DNA from: Micropruina sonneratiae | GTDB taxonomy: Bacteria > Actinomycetota > Actinomycetes > Propionibacteriales > Propionibacteriaceae | Assembly (NCBI RefSeq): GCF_025972045.1 | Contig: NZ_JAPDHX010000002.1 | Location: forward strand, 558,001-622,000 | Length of the DNA: 64,000 nt | Direction: 5' to 3' | Translations under genes and position numbers: made by a program | Part shown: piece after piece, positions 51,702-61,834 of the stretch | Numbering within the stretch: the first letter of the stretch is position 1 | Layout: the number at the start of each line of letters is the position of its first letter | The notes under the pieces: model-generated | Databases searched by the model: none | The model's input: only the letters and a program-made list of their open reading frames with translations | Told to the model about the DNA's origin: nothing

Positions 51702-52477
51702 CGCGTCTCCTCGTCATCGGCTCTGGGGTCGCCGCCGGCGGATCGTTCCGGAAGCGCGGTGTCGGACTCGAATGGCGAGGGCTCGCCCTCCTCGACCGGC
51801 GTGCCGTCCGCCCCCGGCTGCTCGCGCGAGACCGACGAGAGCATCAGTTCGGCCTCGAGTTCGGCGGCGTCCGGGAGCAACGGTGCGATCGGCGGCAGGT
51901 CGTCCAGGCTCGCCAGGCCCAACCGCTCCAGGAACTGGCCGGTGGTGCCGAACAGCATCGCGCCGGACTCGGCGTCACGGTCGACCTCCTGCACCAGGTC
52001 CCTGGTGACCAGGGTGCGCAGCACGCCGTCCACGTTCACCCCCCGCACGGCGGACACGCGACCGCGTGAGATCGGCTGCAGGTAGGCGACCACCGCCAGG
52101 GTCTCGAGCGCCGCCTGGGAGAGCCGGCTGTGCTGACCCTCGACCAGCCAGGCACCGATCAGCTCGGCGTGCTGCGGGCGGGTCCAGTACCGCCAGCCAC
52201 CGCCGACGAAGCGCAACTCGAACCCACGCTCGGTCTGGTCGTAGAAGTCGGCGAGCGCGGCGAGCGCCTGTTCGACCACCTCGACGGGCGCTCCCACGGC
52301 GTTGGCCAGGTCGACGGTGGGGACGGGCTCGGTCGCCATCAGCAGCAGCGCCTCGAGCGGTGCCGCGATCGACTCGGCGTCCGGCGCGACGGCCGGCGAC
52401 TCGTCCGCCGCGGCGAGCAGGTGGCTGCCCGGCGACTCGGCGACGCCAAGCGCGCCGCCGTCATCGGGTTGCGTCAT
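51698..52477 (-). CDS. scpB: Segregation and condensation protein B
   Basis: A 259-aa condensin accessory protein of two winged helices (about 30-105 and 115-185), with IAAPLEALLLMATEPV, LRFVGGGWRYWTR and LSQAALETLAVVAYLQPISRGRV as typical blocks. The C-terminal tail is acidic. AGGAGG precedes the ATG at 52477. With ScpA and SMC it shapes the chromosome. Confidence 0.93.
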   Translation of the reverse strand: MTQPDDGGALGVAESPGSHLLAAADESPAVAPDAESIAAPLEALLLMATEPVPTVDLANAVGAPVEVVEQALAALADFYDQTERGFELRFVGGGWRYWTRPQHAELIGAWLVEGQHSRLSQAALETLAVVAYLQPISRGRVSAVRGVNVDGVLRTLVTRDLVQEVDRDAESGAMLFGTTGQFLERLGLASLDDLPPIAPLLPDAAELEAELMLSSVSREQPGADGTPVEEGEPSPFESDTALPERSAGGDPRADDEETR

Positions 52478-53309
52478 CACGGGCCTCCTGGGAATCGTCG
52501 AGGTCGAACTCGGCCGAGATGGCGATCTGGTCGGCCTCTCCGGCGACCCACCGTACTCGCAGCTCACCCAGCGGAGTGAGCTGCTCGAAGGCGACAGCGC
52601 GCTCACGGAACAGCTCGAGCAGGGCAAGGAACCGCGCCACCACCACGAGCCGCTCCCCCGCGTCCGCGGTCAGGTCACGGAAGCTGGCCGACCCCTGCTC
52701 GCGCAGCCTGGCGATCACGATGTCCGCCTGCTCGCGCACGCTCACCTGCGCCGCGTGCAGATGGGTCAGCGACACCTGTTCGGCAGGTTCGGGGGTGAGG
52801 GCGCGGGCGGCCAGCCACGCCAGTTCGTCAGCGGTTGCGGTGAACCGCAGCTCGGGCAGCAACGCCTTGAAGTGGTCCTCGAGCCCGCCCGGCCTGGCGA
52901 ACCGGCGGTCCTGTTCGGTCAGGGTGTCGGCGATCCAGCCGCTGACCTGCTTGAACGCCCGGTACTGCAGCAGCCTGGCGAACAGCAGGTCGCGCGCCTC
53001 GAGCAGGGCCAGATCCTCCGGGTCGTCGACCTCGCCCTGGGGCAGCAGCCGGGCGGCCTTCAGGTCGAGCAGCGTCGCGGCCACCACGATGAACTGGCTG
53101 GTCTGCTCCAGATCCCAACGACCAGCGCCGGCCTCGTGCTGACCGGCCCGGACGTGCGCGATGAACTCGTCGGTGACCACCGACAGCGCCACCTCGGTGA
53201 TGTCCAGCTTGTGCCGCGAGATGAGCTGCAGCAGCAGGTCGAACGGTCCCTCGAAGTTGGCCAGGTGCACGGTGAAGCCCGGCACGGCCTCGCTGACGGC
53301 GGCGGTCAC
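52461..53309 (-). CDS. scpA: Segregation and condensation protein A
   Basis: A 282-aa kleisin that bridges SMC heads. The N-terminal domain reads FTVHLANFEGPFDLLLQLISRHKLDITEVAL, followed by FIVVAATLLDLKAARLLP. The C-terminal winged helix is VVARFLALLELFRERAVAFEQL. The GTG at 53309 overlaps the stop of the upstream small gene (GTGA); its 3' end overlaps scpB by 17 bp. A longer frame upstream to 53768 is not real because it crosses two other genes. Confidence 0.93.
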   Translation of the reverse strand: MTAAVSEAVPGFTVHLANFEGPFDLLLQLISRHKLDITEVALSVVTDEFIAHVRAGQHEAGAGRWDLEQTSQFIVVAATLLDLKAARLLPQGEVDDPEDLALLEARDLLFARLLQYRAFKQVSGWIADTLTEQDRRFARPGGLEDHFKALLPELRFTATADELAWLAARALTPEPAEQVSLTHLHAAQVSVREQADIVIARLREQGSASFRDLTADAGERLVVVARFLALLELFRERAVAFEQLTPLGELRVRWVAGEADQIAISAEFDLDDSQEARDDATR

Positions 53310-53593
53310 GACGCGTCGAGTTGCCGGATCAGGTCGGATTCCTCGCCATTGGCGTCCAGATCGGCCATCGCCAGGGCGATCGCGGCGCGGACGAACCGGC
53401 CACGGTCGACGGCGATGCCGTGCTGGCCGCGCAACGCCAGCCGGGCATGCTCGAGGGCGAGCAACTCGTCGGCGCTGACGTAGACGGTGATCTTCTCGTC
53501 GTGTTTCACCCGGCCCGACGGTCGCACTCCGCCCGGCGGTTCGGTGGCGCGGAAGAGTTCCTGGGCACCGGGCAGCGCTACGCGCCGGGGCAT
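53306..53593 (-). CDS. Small conserved protein between parA and scpA (ribbon-helix-helix-like)
   Basis: A 95-aa protein. Residues about 30-75 (HDEKITVYVSADELLALEHARLALRGQHG, then RGRFVRAAIALAM) show a beta strand followed by two helices, the ribbon-helix-helix pattern of ParG/Arc-like DNA binders. The gene overlaps parA by 16 bp and scpA by 4 bp. Its position next to a ParA suggests a centromere-binding or partition-partner role; this is an inference. Confidence 0.7.
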   Translation of the reverse strand: MPRRVALPGAQELFRATEPPGGVRPSGRVKHDEKITVYVSADELLALEHARLALRGQHGIAVDRGRFVRAAIALAMADLDANGEESDLIRQLDAS

Positions 53594-54489
53594 CGGGCCA
53601 ACACCTCCCGGGCCAGCATCCGGTACGCCCCAGCTCCCGGCGAGTTGGTCGCATAGGTGGTGATCGGCTCGCCAGCGACGGTCGTCTCGGGGAACTTGAT
53701 GGTGCGCCGGATGACGGTGTGGAACACCTTGTCGCCGAACGCCTGGACGACCCGCTCGAGCACCTCACGCGAGTGGACCGTCCGGGAGTCGTACATGGTG
53801 CCGAGGATGCCGACGATCTCCAGTTCGGGATTCAGCCGGTCCTGCACTTTGCCGATGGTGTCGTTGAGCAGCGCCAGGCCGCGCAGGGCGAAGAACTCAC
53901 ACTCCAGCGGCATCAGGACGCGATCGGCTGCGGTCAACGCGTTGACGGTCAGCAGCCCCAGCGAGGGCGCGCAGTCGATCAGGATGACGTCGTACTCGCC
54001 GCGGACCTGCGCGAGCACCCGCTTCAGGGTCTGCTCGCGGGCCACCTCGGACACCAGCTGCACCTCGGCGGCGGAGAGGTCGATGTTGGCGGGCAGGATG
54101 TCGAGCCCGTCGACCACCGACTCGGTGATGATGTCGTGGACGTCGTGGTCGCGGGTGAGCAGCAGGTTGTAGATGCTGGTCTCCAGCGTGTGTGGGTTGA
54201 TGCCCAGGCCGACCGACAGCGAGCCCTGCGGGTCGAAGTCGACCAGCAGCACGCGGCGTCCGGTCTCGGCCAGCGCCGCGCCCAGGTTGATCGTGGTGGT
54301 GGTCTTGCCGACGCCGCCCTTCTGGTTGCACATGGCGATGATCAGCGCCCGCCGGGTGCCCAGCTGGGCGGGCGGGGTCGGCTCGGGCAGGTCGGGCAGC
54401 GGGCGTCCGGTCGGGCCGAGTTCGGGGCCGGCCTCGACGTCGGTGTCGGCGTCGGTCTCGAACAGCGCCTCAGTGGTGATCTGGGTCAC
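53578..54489 (-). CDS. ParA/Soj-family chromosome-partition ATPase
   Basis: A 303-aa ATPase with the deviant Walker A CNQKGGVGKTTTTINLG, Walker A' VLLVDFDPQGSLS and Walker B DVILIDCAPSLGLLTVNALTAA. A 50-residue acidic and proline-rich N-terminal tail is unlike Soj of the oriC locus. It is the copy found at the xerD-scpAB locus of actinobacteria, distinct from the parAB system near the origin. The GTG at 54489 follows GGAGG. The longer open frame to 54684 overlaps the divergent gene and is rejected. Confidence 0.9.
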   Translation of the reverse strand: MTQITTEALFETDADTDVEAGPELGPTGRPLPDLPEPTPPAQLGTRRALIIAMCNQKGGVGKTTTTINLGAALAETGRRVLLVDFDPQGSLSVGLGINPHTLETSIYNLLLTRDHDVHDIITESVVDGLDILPANIDLSAAEVQLVSEVAREQTLKRVLAQVRGEYDVILIDCAPSLGLLTVNALTAADRVLMPLECEFFALRGLALLNDTIGKVQDRLNPELEIVGILGTMYDSRTVHSREVLERVVQAFGDKVFHTVIRRTIKFPETTVAGEPITTYATNSPGAGAYRMLAREVLARCPGA

Positions 54490-54656
54490 AAGAACCTCCA
54501 AAGTGTCGATAAAGACGCTAATACCCACGAGCTCGATCGCCGGGACCACGCCGGGGCGTGTCGGCGTCGCGCCGTTCCCGCCCGCCTCCTCCCCCGCGCG
54601 CCCTTGGGCCCGCCCGGGCGAACGGCAGGACCGCTGTTCCGGAACGCCCGCGCGGC

Positions 54657-54673
54657 ATACCCACGGGGGGTAT
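54657..54673. promoter_or_regulatory. CsoR/copper-type inverted repeat before the DUF305 gene
   Basis: ATACCCACGGGGGGTAT, arms ATACCC and GGGTAT with a 5-base centre, ends 9 bp before the ATG. GGGGTAT/ATACCCC palindromes of this kind are operators for CsoR-family copper repressors. TATCTT next to it could be the -10. Confidence 0.55.
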
Positions 54674-54682
54674 CTTCGACAC

Positions 54683-55261
54683 ATGCATGCTCTTGCCAGG
54701 ATTACCCTCCCCGTCGCCGCCCTCCTCGCCCTCGCCGGCTGTCAGGCCGCCGCCACGCCTGTGGCGACGACCAGCGGTTCGCCCGCCGCGTCCAGCCCCG
54801 CGGCGTCCGCCAACTCCGCCGACGTGATGTTCACCCAGATGATGATTCCGCACCACGAGCAGGCCGTCGTGATGAGCGACCTGATCCTGGCCAAGCAGGG
54901 CATCTCCGCCGAGGTGACGAAGCTGGCCGAACAGATCAAGGCCGCCCAGCAGCCCGAGATCGACCAGATGAAGGGATGGCTGAAGGAGTGGGGCGCCTCC
55001 GAGCACAGCGACCACACCGGCCACGGCGGCATGGACGGCATGCTCTCCCAGGAACAGCTGGACGCCATCGAGGACGCCCAGGGCACCGAGGCCGAGAAGC
55101 TCTTCCTGACCGGCATGATCGGCCACCACGAGGGGGCGGTCACGATGGCCAAGCAGGTGCAGGCCGAGGGCAGCGACACCGAGGTGCGCGCCCTCGCCGA
55201 CGCGATCATCACCAGCCAGCAGGCCGAGATCGACCAGATGAAGAAGATGCTCGACGCCTGA
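54683..55261 (+). CDS. DUF305 lipoprotein (copper/heavy-metal associated)
   Basis: A 192-aa exported lipoprotein. The signal peptide MHALARITLPVAALLALAGC ends in the lipobox with Cys20. Two DUF305 repeats follow, each with a His-His pair and Met-rich helix: FTQMMIPHHEQAVVM near residue 55 and FLTGMIGHHEGAVTMAKQ near 148; between them lie further His and Met residues (HSDHTGHGGMDGM). Such Met/His-rich proteins bind copper in the envelope. The ATG at 54683 is the only start giving a signal peptide. It is divergent from parA and followed by a 12-bp hairpin. Confidence 0.88.
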   Translation: MHALARITLPVAALLALAGCQAAATPVATTSGSPAASSPAASANSADVMFTQMMIPHHEQAVVMSDLILAKQGISAEVTKLAEQIKAAQQPEIDQMKGWLKEWGASEHSDHTGHGGMDGMLSQEQLDAIEDAQGTEAEKLFLTGMIGHHEGAVTMAKQVQAEGSDTEVRALADAIITSQQAEIDQMKKMLDA

Positions 55262-55273
55262 CCGGACGCCCCA

Positions 55274-55310
55274 CCGGCGAGCACCCGGACACTGAGCAGG
55301 TGCTCGCCGG
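55274..55310 (+). terminator. Terminator of the DUF305 gene
   Basis: CCGGCGAGCACC pairs exactly with GGTGCTCGCCGG across a 13-base loop, 13 bp after the stop. No T-run follows. Confidence 0.6.
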
Positions 55311-55370
55311 CTTCGAGCCCGGCCGGGGGATGGCCGGGGTCTGTGGTCGCCGTCCGCGAGTCGTCGGTCG

Positions 55371-56135
55371 TCAGCGGCGTTGTCCAGCGAGTCGGGAGCC
55401 GATCAGCACGACCAGTCCGGTCACGGCCACGCCGAGGCCGGCCGCGAGCCAACCAGGATCTGCTCCCGAGCCCGTCTGCGGCAGCTGGGTGGTGGGCCGT
55501 CGGCCGCTCGAGGAGGAGGTCGGGTCGGTCGGCGTCGGCATGGTCCCGGTCGGTGTGGTCGGGGCCTCAGTCGGCGTGGTCGGGGCCTCCATCGGCGCGG
55601 TGGGCGTGTCCATCGGCGTGGTCGGCGTCTGCGTCGGTGTCGTCGGCGCGCTGGGCGAAGGCGTCGAGTCGGCGCCGCAGAGCAGCCGGCCGCCGAAGGC
55701 CCGTGATGGATCTCGCCACCGCCCGACGTGGTGATGTCCTGGGCGAACCATTGGCCGTTGGTCGACACCCCTGAGTCGAACCGGAGATTCGCCGAGCGAG
55801 CCCAGATCGCCCCGAGGGTGAGGCCGTCCACGGTGACCGTGCGCGCCGGTGGCGTTCAGATCCCGCGCGGTGGGTGCGTTGCGGTTCGAGATATCCAATG
55901 AGCCCGTGCCCACGAACGCGCCGGCGAGGATGCGGACGCTCCGGCCGTCAACCGTCGGAGCGGCGTAGTCCGCCTGGCCCGCCGCCATGTGGACGATCGG
56001 ATAGTTCTCACGGCCGGCGGCGATGGTGCCGAACGCGGCGCCCGACCCTTCCAGTTCGCCGTTGTTCAACGTCACGTCGCCGCGGCCGACCACGGTGAAC
56101 CCGTTGCTCGCCTCGTAGGGAGTGAAACCGCGCAC
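55371..56135 (-). pseudogene. Choice-of-anchor-A-type surface protein with LPXTG signal, frameshifted and 5' truncated
   Basis: The N-terminal part (FTVVGRGDVTLNNGELEGSGAAFGTI) and a middle block (TLGAIWARSANLRFDSGVSTNGQWFAQD, ending GGGEIHH) match the choice-of-anchor-A family of secreted surface proteins. The middle block is in another frame: two shifts, near 55845 and near 55700, are needed. The end returns to the first frame with Thr/Pro repeats and a sortase signal LPQTG, a membrane helix and a basic tail. No signal peptide is present at the start (VRGFTPY), and the frame upstream closes quickly. The gene is therefore broken or misassembled. Confidence 0.7.
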
Positions 56136-56247
56136 ACAATTTTGCTGTCGCGTCAGACTTTAGGGCCAACGGCGCGACTCCGAGATGAATTCCGCAGACT
56201 AAGAATTGTTGCTCGATGGTGCACCCGCTCCCCGGCCTGGGGGTGGG

Positions 56248-57177
56248 TCAGCGGGCCCGCGGATGGGAACTCAGGAACACCTCACGGAGATGCTCGACCG
56301 TGACCAGCGTGTAGATCTGGGTGGTGGCCACCGAGGCGTGCCCGAGCAGTTCCTGCACGACCCGGACGTCGGCGCCGCCGTCCAGCAGGTGGGTGGCGAA
56401 CGAGTGCCGCAGGGTGTGCGGACCGATCTCGGCGGTGATTCCGGCCCGCTCGGCATGCTCGCGCAGCAAAGCCCAGGCCGACTGCCGGCTGAGCCGGGCG
56501 CCCCGGGTGTTCACGAACAACGCCGGGGTGGACGCCTTCGCCCGCTCCAGCAGGGCCGGACGCCCGCGCACCAGCCACGCATCCACGGCAGCCCGGGCGT
56601 ACGAGCCGACCGGCACCACCCGCTCCTTGCGGCCCTTGCCGAACAGCCGCAGCCCGGCCTCGGGGTCGGCGCTCAGCCCGCTCACGTCGTCCACGTCGAG
56701 GTCGGTCAACTCCGAGATCCGCGCCCCGGTGCCGTACAGCAACTCGAGCAGGGCGGCGTCGCGCAGCCCGGCCGGGGTGGTGGTGTCGGGGCTGTCCAGC
56801 AGCGCCTGCACCTGCGCCAGCGACAGCGCCTTCGGCAGCCGGCGTCCGGCCTGCGGCGGCGACACTCCGGCCGCCGCGTTGTCGACGACGGCCCCGTCGT
56901 CGACGGCGAAGCGGTGCAGCGACTTCACCGCGCTCAACGCCCTGGCCACACTGCTGGCGGCCAGTGCGGCATGCTCGCCTTCGCCGCTGCGCAGATGCTC
57001 GGCGAAGGCGGCGACGTCGGCCCGACCGGCGTCCGACAACTCGGTGATGCCGCGGCCGGCCAGGAAGGCGGCGTACCGGGACAGATCGCGGCGGTATCCG
57101 GCGACCGTGTGCACCGAGGCCCCGCGCTCGACGGTGAGGTGGTCGAGGAAGGCGTCCACCACCCGCTCGACGGCCAT
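56248..57177 (-). CDS. xerD: Tyrosine recombinase XerD
   Basis: A 309-aa recombinase that resolves chromosome dimers at dif with XerC. The N-terminal SAM-like domain is about residues 1-95. The catalytic set is complete: Arg in [13 protein letters not shown], Lys in [12 protein letters not shown], HxxR in [15 protein letters not shown], His in [14 protein letters not shown] and Tyr in the same block. It sits at the locus NUDIX-xerD-parA-scpAB conserved in actinobacteria. The start ATG follows the NUDIX stop by 3 bp. Positions 56136-56247 between it and the decayed surface gene hold no feature. Confidence 0.95.
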   Translation of the reverse strand: MAVERVVDAFLDHLTVERGASVHTVAGYRRDLSRYAAFLAGRGITELSDAGRADVAAFAEHLRSGEGEHAALAASSVARALSAVKSLHRFAVDDGAVVDNAAAGVSPPQAGRRLPKALSLAQVQALLDSPDTTTPAGLRDAALLELLYGTGARISELTDLDVDDVSGLSADPEAGLRLFGKGRKERVVPVGSYARAAVDAWLVRGRPALLERAKASTPALFVNTRGARLSRQSAWALLREHAERAGITAEIGPHTLRHSFATHLLDGGADVRVVQELLGHASVATTQIYTLVTVEHLREVFLSSHPRAR

Positions 57178-57180
57178 GGG

Positions 57181-57869
57181 TCAGCCCAGTCCGGCGATCG
57201 CCTCGAGGTTGCCCCGCCGGACATCGCGGGCGGGCCAGGGACTGTCGGCAGGGCGCAGCGAGTCGAGGCGTCGGGCGAGCCGGGCCGCCTCGAGGGCGAG
57301 CGCGCCCGCCACCACCGTGGGGCTCTGCACATCGCCCGCGTAGATGCCGTCGAGCAGGTCGGCCAGCGGCACCAGGCACACCTCCATCTCGGCCTCCTCG
57401 TGCTCGACGACGAAGCCGTCCGGACGCGGCGCCGGGCGCAGCCCGCGGGCCAGGAAGAAGCGGATGCACTCGGAATTGCAGCCCGGGGAGGTGAACATGT
57501 CGATCAGCAGCCGCCAGTCGTCGGCGGCCAGCATCGCCTCCTCGGCCAGTTCGCGCTGGGCCGCACCCAGCCACGATTCGCCGTCGGCGTCCAGCAGTCC
57601 CGCCGGTGGCTCGATCAGCTGGTAGCCGACCGGGTGCCGGTACTGGCGCACCACCACGACCCGGTCCTGCTCGTCGATGGCGATCACCGCCACCGCGCCC
57701 GGGTGCAGCAGGTACTGCCGATGCATCTCGTCACCACCGGGGGTGATCACCACGTCGTCGACGTAGTCGGAGACCGCGCCCTCGCCGAGCACCGTGTGCG
57801 AAGCGATCCGCCACCGGGTGGGAACGTCGCGGGCCTCGTCGCGGCCGATCGGCCGCGGCCCGGGCGCCG

Positions 57870-57873
<4 letters not shown>
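57181..57873 (-). CDS. NUDIX hydrolase (ADP-ribose pyrophosphatase type)
   Basis: A 230-aa enzyme with the ADPRase layout: an N-terminal swapped beta region, [24 protein letters not shown], then the Nudix region [19 protein letters not shown]. The last Gly of the standard REUXEEXGU box is replaced (EEAML), a common variation in this subfamily. It hydrolyses ADP-ribose to AMP and ribose 5-phosphate by family. The start GTG overlaps the pyrG stop (GTGA). Confidence 0.9.
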
Positions 57874-59537
<1,664 letters not shown>

Positions 59538-60154
59538 GGGATTTCACCCTATAGCGGCGGACGCCGTGGGCGCGATTCGGCGCGCGACGTCACGAGATCG
59601 TCACGGGCCGGTTCTGGAGGCCGGTGTTCACGGTGCGGGGACAGGGTGTGTGGCGCACAGGAGCTCGACGATCACGCGGCGTCCGCCGGAACGACAGGAT
59701 GGAAACGACCGTCAGGTACGCGCGCGGCGGGAGGGGCACGAGGGAGTACGGAGAGGCTTCCTCCTCCCCGGGTTGACCCCGGGATCTCCGCCGCTCGTGC
59801 CGCACCCGCCGTTCAGGGGGGTGGGTCGTTCTCAGCAACGCCCACTGTTCTCGGGAACGCCGACTGCTTTCATGTTGCAACGCGAGAGCAGGTACCCAAG
59901 GTGCGAGTAGTCGGCGTTGATGAGAACCGCCGCCCCGGCTGTGACACTGCCGCCAGGGGCCGACCAACGGGATCCGGACGCGATTCCGGTGCGGCCCGGC
60001 GGGCGTCCCCCAGCGGGGCCCGCCGATCGCCCGCCCGCGGGGCACCGACGACCACCGCGCCCGCCCGCGGGGCACCGACGACCACCGCGCCCGCCCAGAC
60101 GCGACCGACGGCTGGGAGGACTGGTCCTGGTCACTCCACGGACCGGGACGTGCG
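59538..60154. other. 617-bp intergenic region with repeats, no supported gene
   Basis: No frame has a recognisable product. It holds a diverged GTCATCCCGG-type unit (CCCCGGGTTGACCCCGGGATC, 59766-59786), an inverted repeat GTTCTCAGCAACGCC (59828-59842) with GGCGTTGATGAGAAC (59913-59927, one mismatch), and a 30-bp tandem duplication (60031-60090). The pyrG promoter must lie at its left end. Confidence 0.5.
60031..60090. repeat. Exact 30-bp tandem duplication
   Basis: The unit starting CCGCCCGCGGGGCACCGACG occurs at 60031-60060 and 60061-60090 without change, and the first six bases are repeated a third time. It lies in the pyrG-recN intergenic region. A recent slippage event or a repeat-array remnant would both explain it. 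Confidence 0.8.
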
Positions 60155-61834
60155 TCACCCGGTGGCGGCCCGCAGCAGTTCGGCGGCGTGGGCGTGCGCG
60201 TTGGCCGAGCCCTCCAGGCCGGCCATCATCCGGGCCAGCTCGTCGAGCCGCTCGGGTCCCTCGACGCGCCGGATGCCGCTGGTGGTGACCTGCCCGTCGC
60301 TTGCCTTCGCCACCACGAAGTGGTCCTCGGCGAAGGCGGCGACCTGGGCCAGATGGGTCACCACGATGACCTGGGCATGCTCGGCCAGCCGCGCCAACCG
60401 GCGTCCGATCTCGAGCGCGACCGTGCCGCCTACCCCGGCGTCCACCTCGTCGAACACGAACGTCTGCCCGGACGCCCCGGCGGCCAGCACCACCTCGAGG
60501 GCCAGTCGCACCCGGGACAGCTCTCCCCCGGACGCCGCCCTCGCCAGCGGCGCCGGCGAAGCCCCCGGGTTGGCGCTGAACATGATCGTCACCTGGTCGG
60601 CGCCGTGCGCACCGATCGGTGCCGGCGCCAGGTCGAACTCGAGGCTTGCGTGCGGCATGGCCAGGGCCGCCAGCTCGGCCCGAACCCGCTGCGCCAGGTC
60701 GGACGCCGCCGCCCGCCGGCCGCTACTGATCGCCTCCGCCGTGGCGGCCAACTGCCCGTCGAGGGTGTCGATGAGCGCCCGCAACTCGGCCACCCGTTCG
60801 TCGCCACCGGCCAGCACGCCACTGCGGGCGGCCGCGTCGGACGCCCACTGCAACACCTCGGCGACGCTGGCGCCGTACTTGCGCAGCAGCCCCTGCAGCG
60901 CAGCGCGTCGTTCGGCGATCCACTCCAGCCGGTTCGGGTCGGCCTCGAGCCCGGCGAGGTAGCCGGCCAGGTCGGCGGCCACGTCGGCGACCAGCACCGA
61001 CGCCTCCCCCGCCCGCTCGGAAAGCGCGGCCAACGTCGGGTCGTCGACCGCGGCGCCCTCGAGCGCCTTGCGGGCGGCGGCCAGAAACCCCAGCGCGTTC
61101 GGCGCATCGTCCCACGCCTCGGCGTCGCCGCTGAGCGCCACCGCAGCGGTGTGCGCGGCCAGCCGCAGGTCGTCGACCGCCTGCAGCCGGTGCGCCTCCG
61201 CGGCCAGGGTCACATCCTCGTCGGGCTGCGGGTCGACGTGCTCGATCTCGTTCAGGCCGAACGTCAGCAGGTCGAGTTCCCTCGCCCGCTCGCGGGCCGC
61301 CCCGGTCAGTTCGGCCAGTTGGGCCGCAGCCGTCCGCCGCTGCGCCCAGGCGGCAGCGTGCCGCCGCAACAGGTCGGCCTGCTCGGGGCCGGCGTGCGCG
61401 TCCAGCACCTCGCGCTGCCGCTCGGCGGTACCGAGCCGCACCTGTTCGGACTGGCCATGGATCGCCGCCCAACGGGTCACCACACCGGTCGCCCGCCCCA
61501 GCGGCACCGCGGCACCGCCGAGCAGCGCCCGCGACCGGGTGCGGCCGATCTGCCGCGACACCAGCACCTCGCCGTCGTCGACCTCGGCGCCCAGCTCGAG
61601 GAGCTCGTCGGCGACGTCGTCGGCGAGGGTCCACGAGCCTTCGACGACGCACCGCGACGCGCCGTGCCGGATCAGCCCGCTGTCGGCCCGGGCGCCCAGC
61701 AGCAGGGAGAGCCCGGTCACCACCATGGTCTTGCCGGCGCCGGTTTCGCCGGTCACCGCGGTGAACCCCGCCCCCGGCTCGAGCACGGCCTCGGCGATCA
61801 CCCCGAGGTCGCTGATCCGCAGCTCAGTCAGCAT
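60155..61834 (-). CDS. recN: DNA repair protein RecN
   Basis: A 559-aa SMC-like ATPase for double-strand-break repair. The N-terminal P-loop is GETGAGKTMVVTGLSLLLGARAD, the central part (about 150-350) is helical coiled coil, and the C-terminal half has the ABC signature ASGGELSRVRLALEVVL and Walker B FVFDEVDAGVGG. The ATG at 61834 (MLTELRISDLGVI) matches the family start and overlaps the nadK end by 11 bp; a start at 61855 is possible. Confidence 0.95.
   Translation of the reverse strand: MLTELRISDLGVIAEAVLEPGAGFTAVTGETGAGKTMVVTGLSLLLGARADSGLIRHGASRCVVEGSWTLADDVADELLELGAEVDDGEVLVSRQIGRTRSRALLGGAAVPLGRATGVVTRWAAIHGQSEQVRLGTAERQREVLDAHAGPEQADLLRRHAAAWAQRRTAAAQLAELTGAARERARELDLLTFGLNEIEHVDPQPDEDVTLAAEAHRLQAVDDLRLAAHTAAVALSGDAEAWDDAPNALGFLAAARKALEGAAVDDPTLAALSERAGEASVLVADVAADLAGYLAGLEADPNRLEWIAERRAALQGLLRKYGASVAEVLQWASDAAARSGVLAGGDERVAELRALIDTLDGQLAATAEAISSGRRAAASDLAQRVRAELAALAMPHASLEFDLAPAPIGAHGADQVTIMFSANPGASPAPLARAASGGELSRVRLALEVVLAAGASGQTFVFDEVDAGVGGTVALEIGRRLARLAEHAQVIVVTHLAQVAAFAEDHFVVAKASDGQVTTSGIRRVEGPERLDELARMMAGLEGSANAHAHAAELLRAATG

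Noticed and set aside
59832-60288. Open frames on both strands around the 30-bp tandem repeat that encode repeated Gly/Arg/Pro peptides.
   Set aside because: They follow from the GC-rich repeat, overlap recN or each other, and have no ribosome-binding site.
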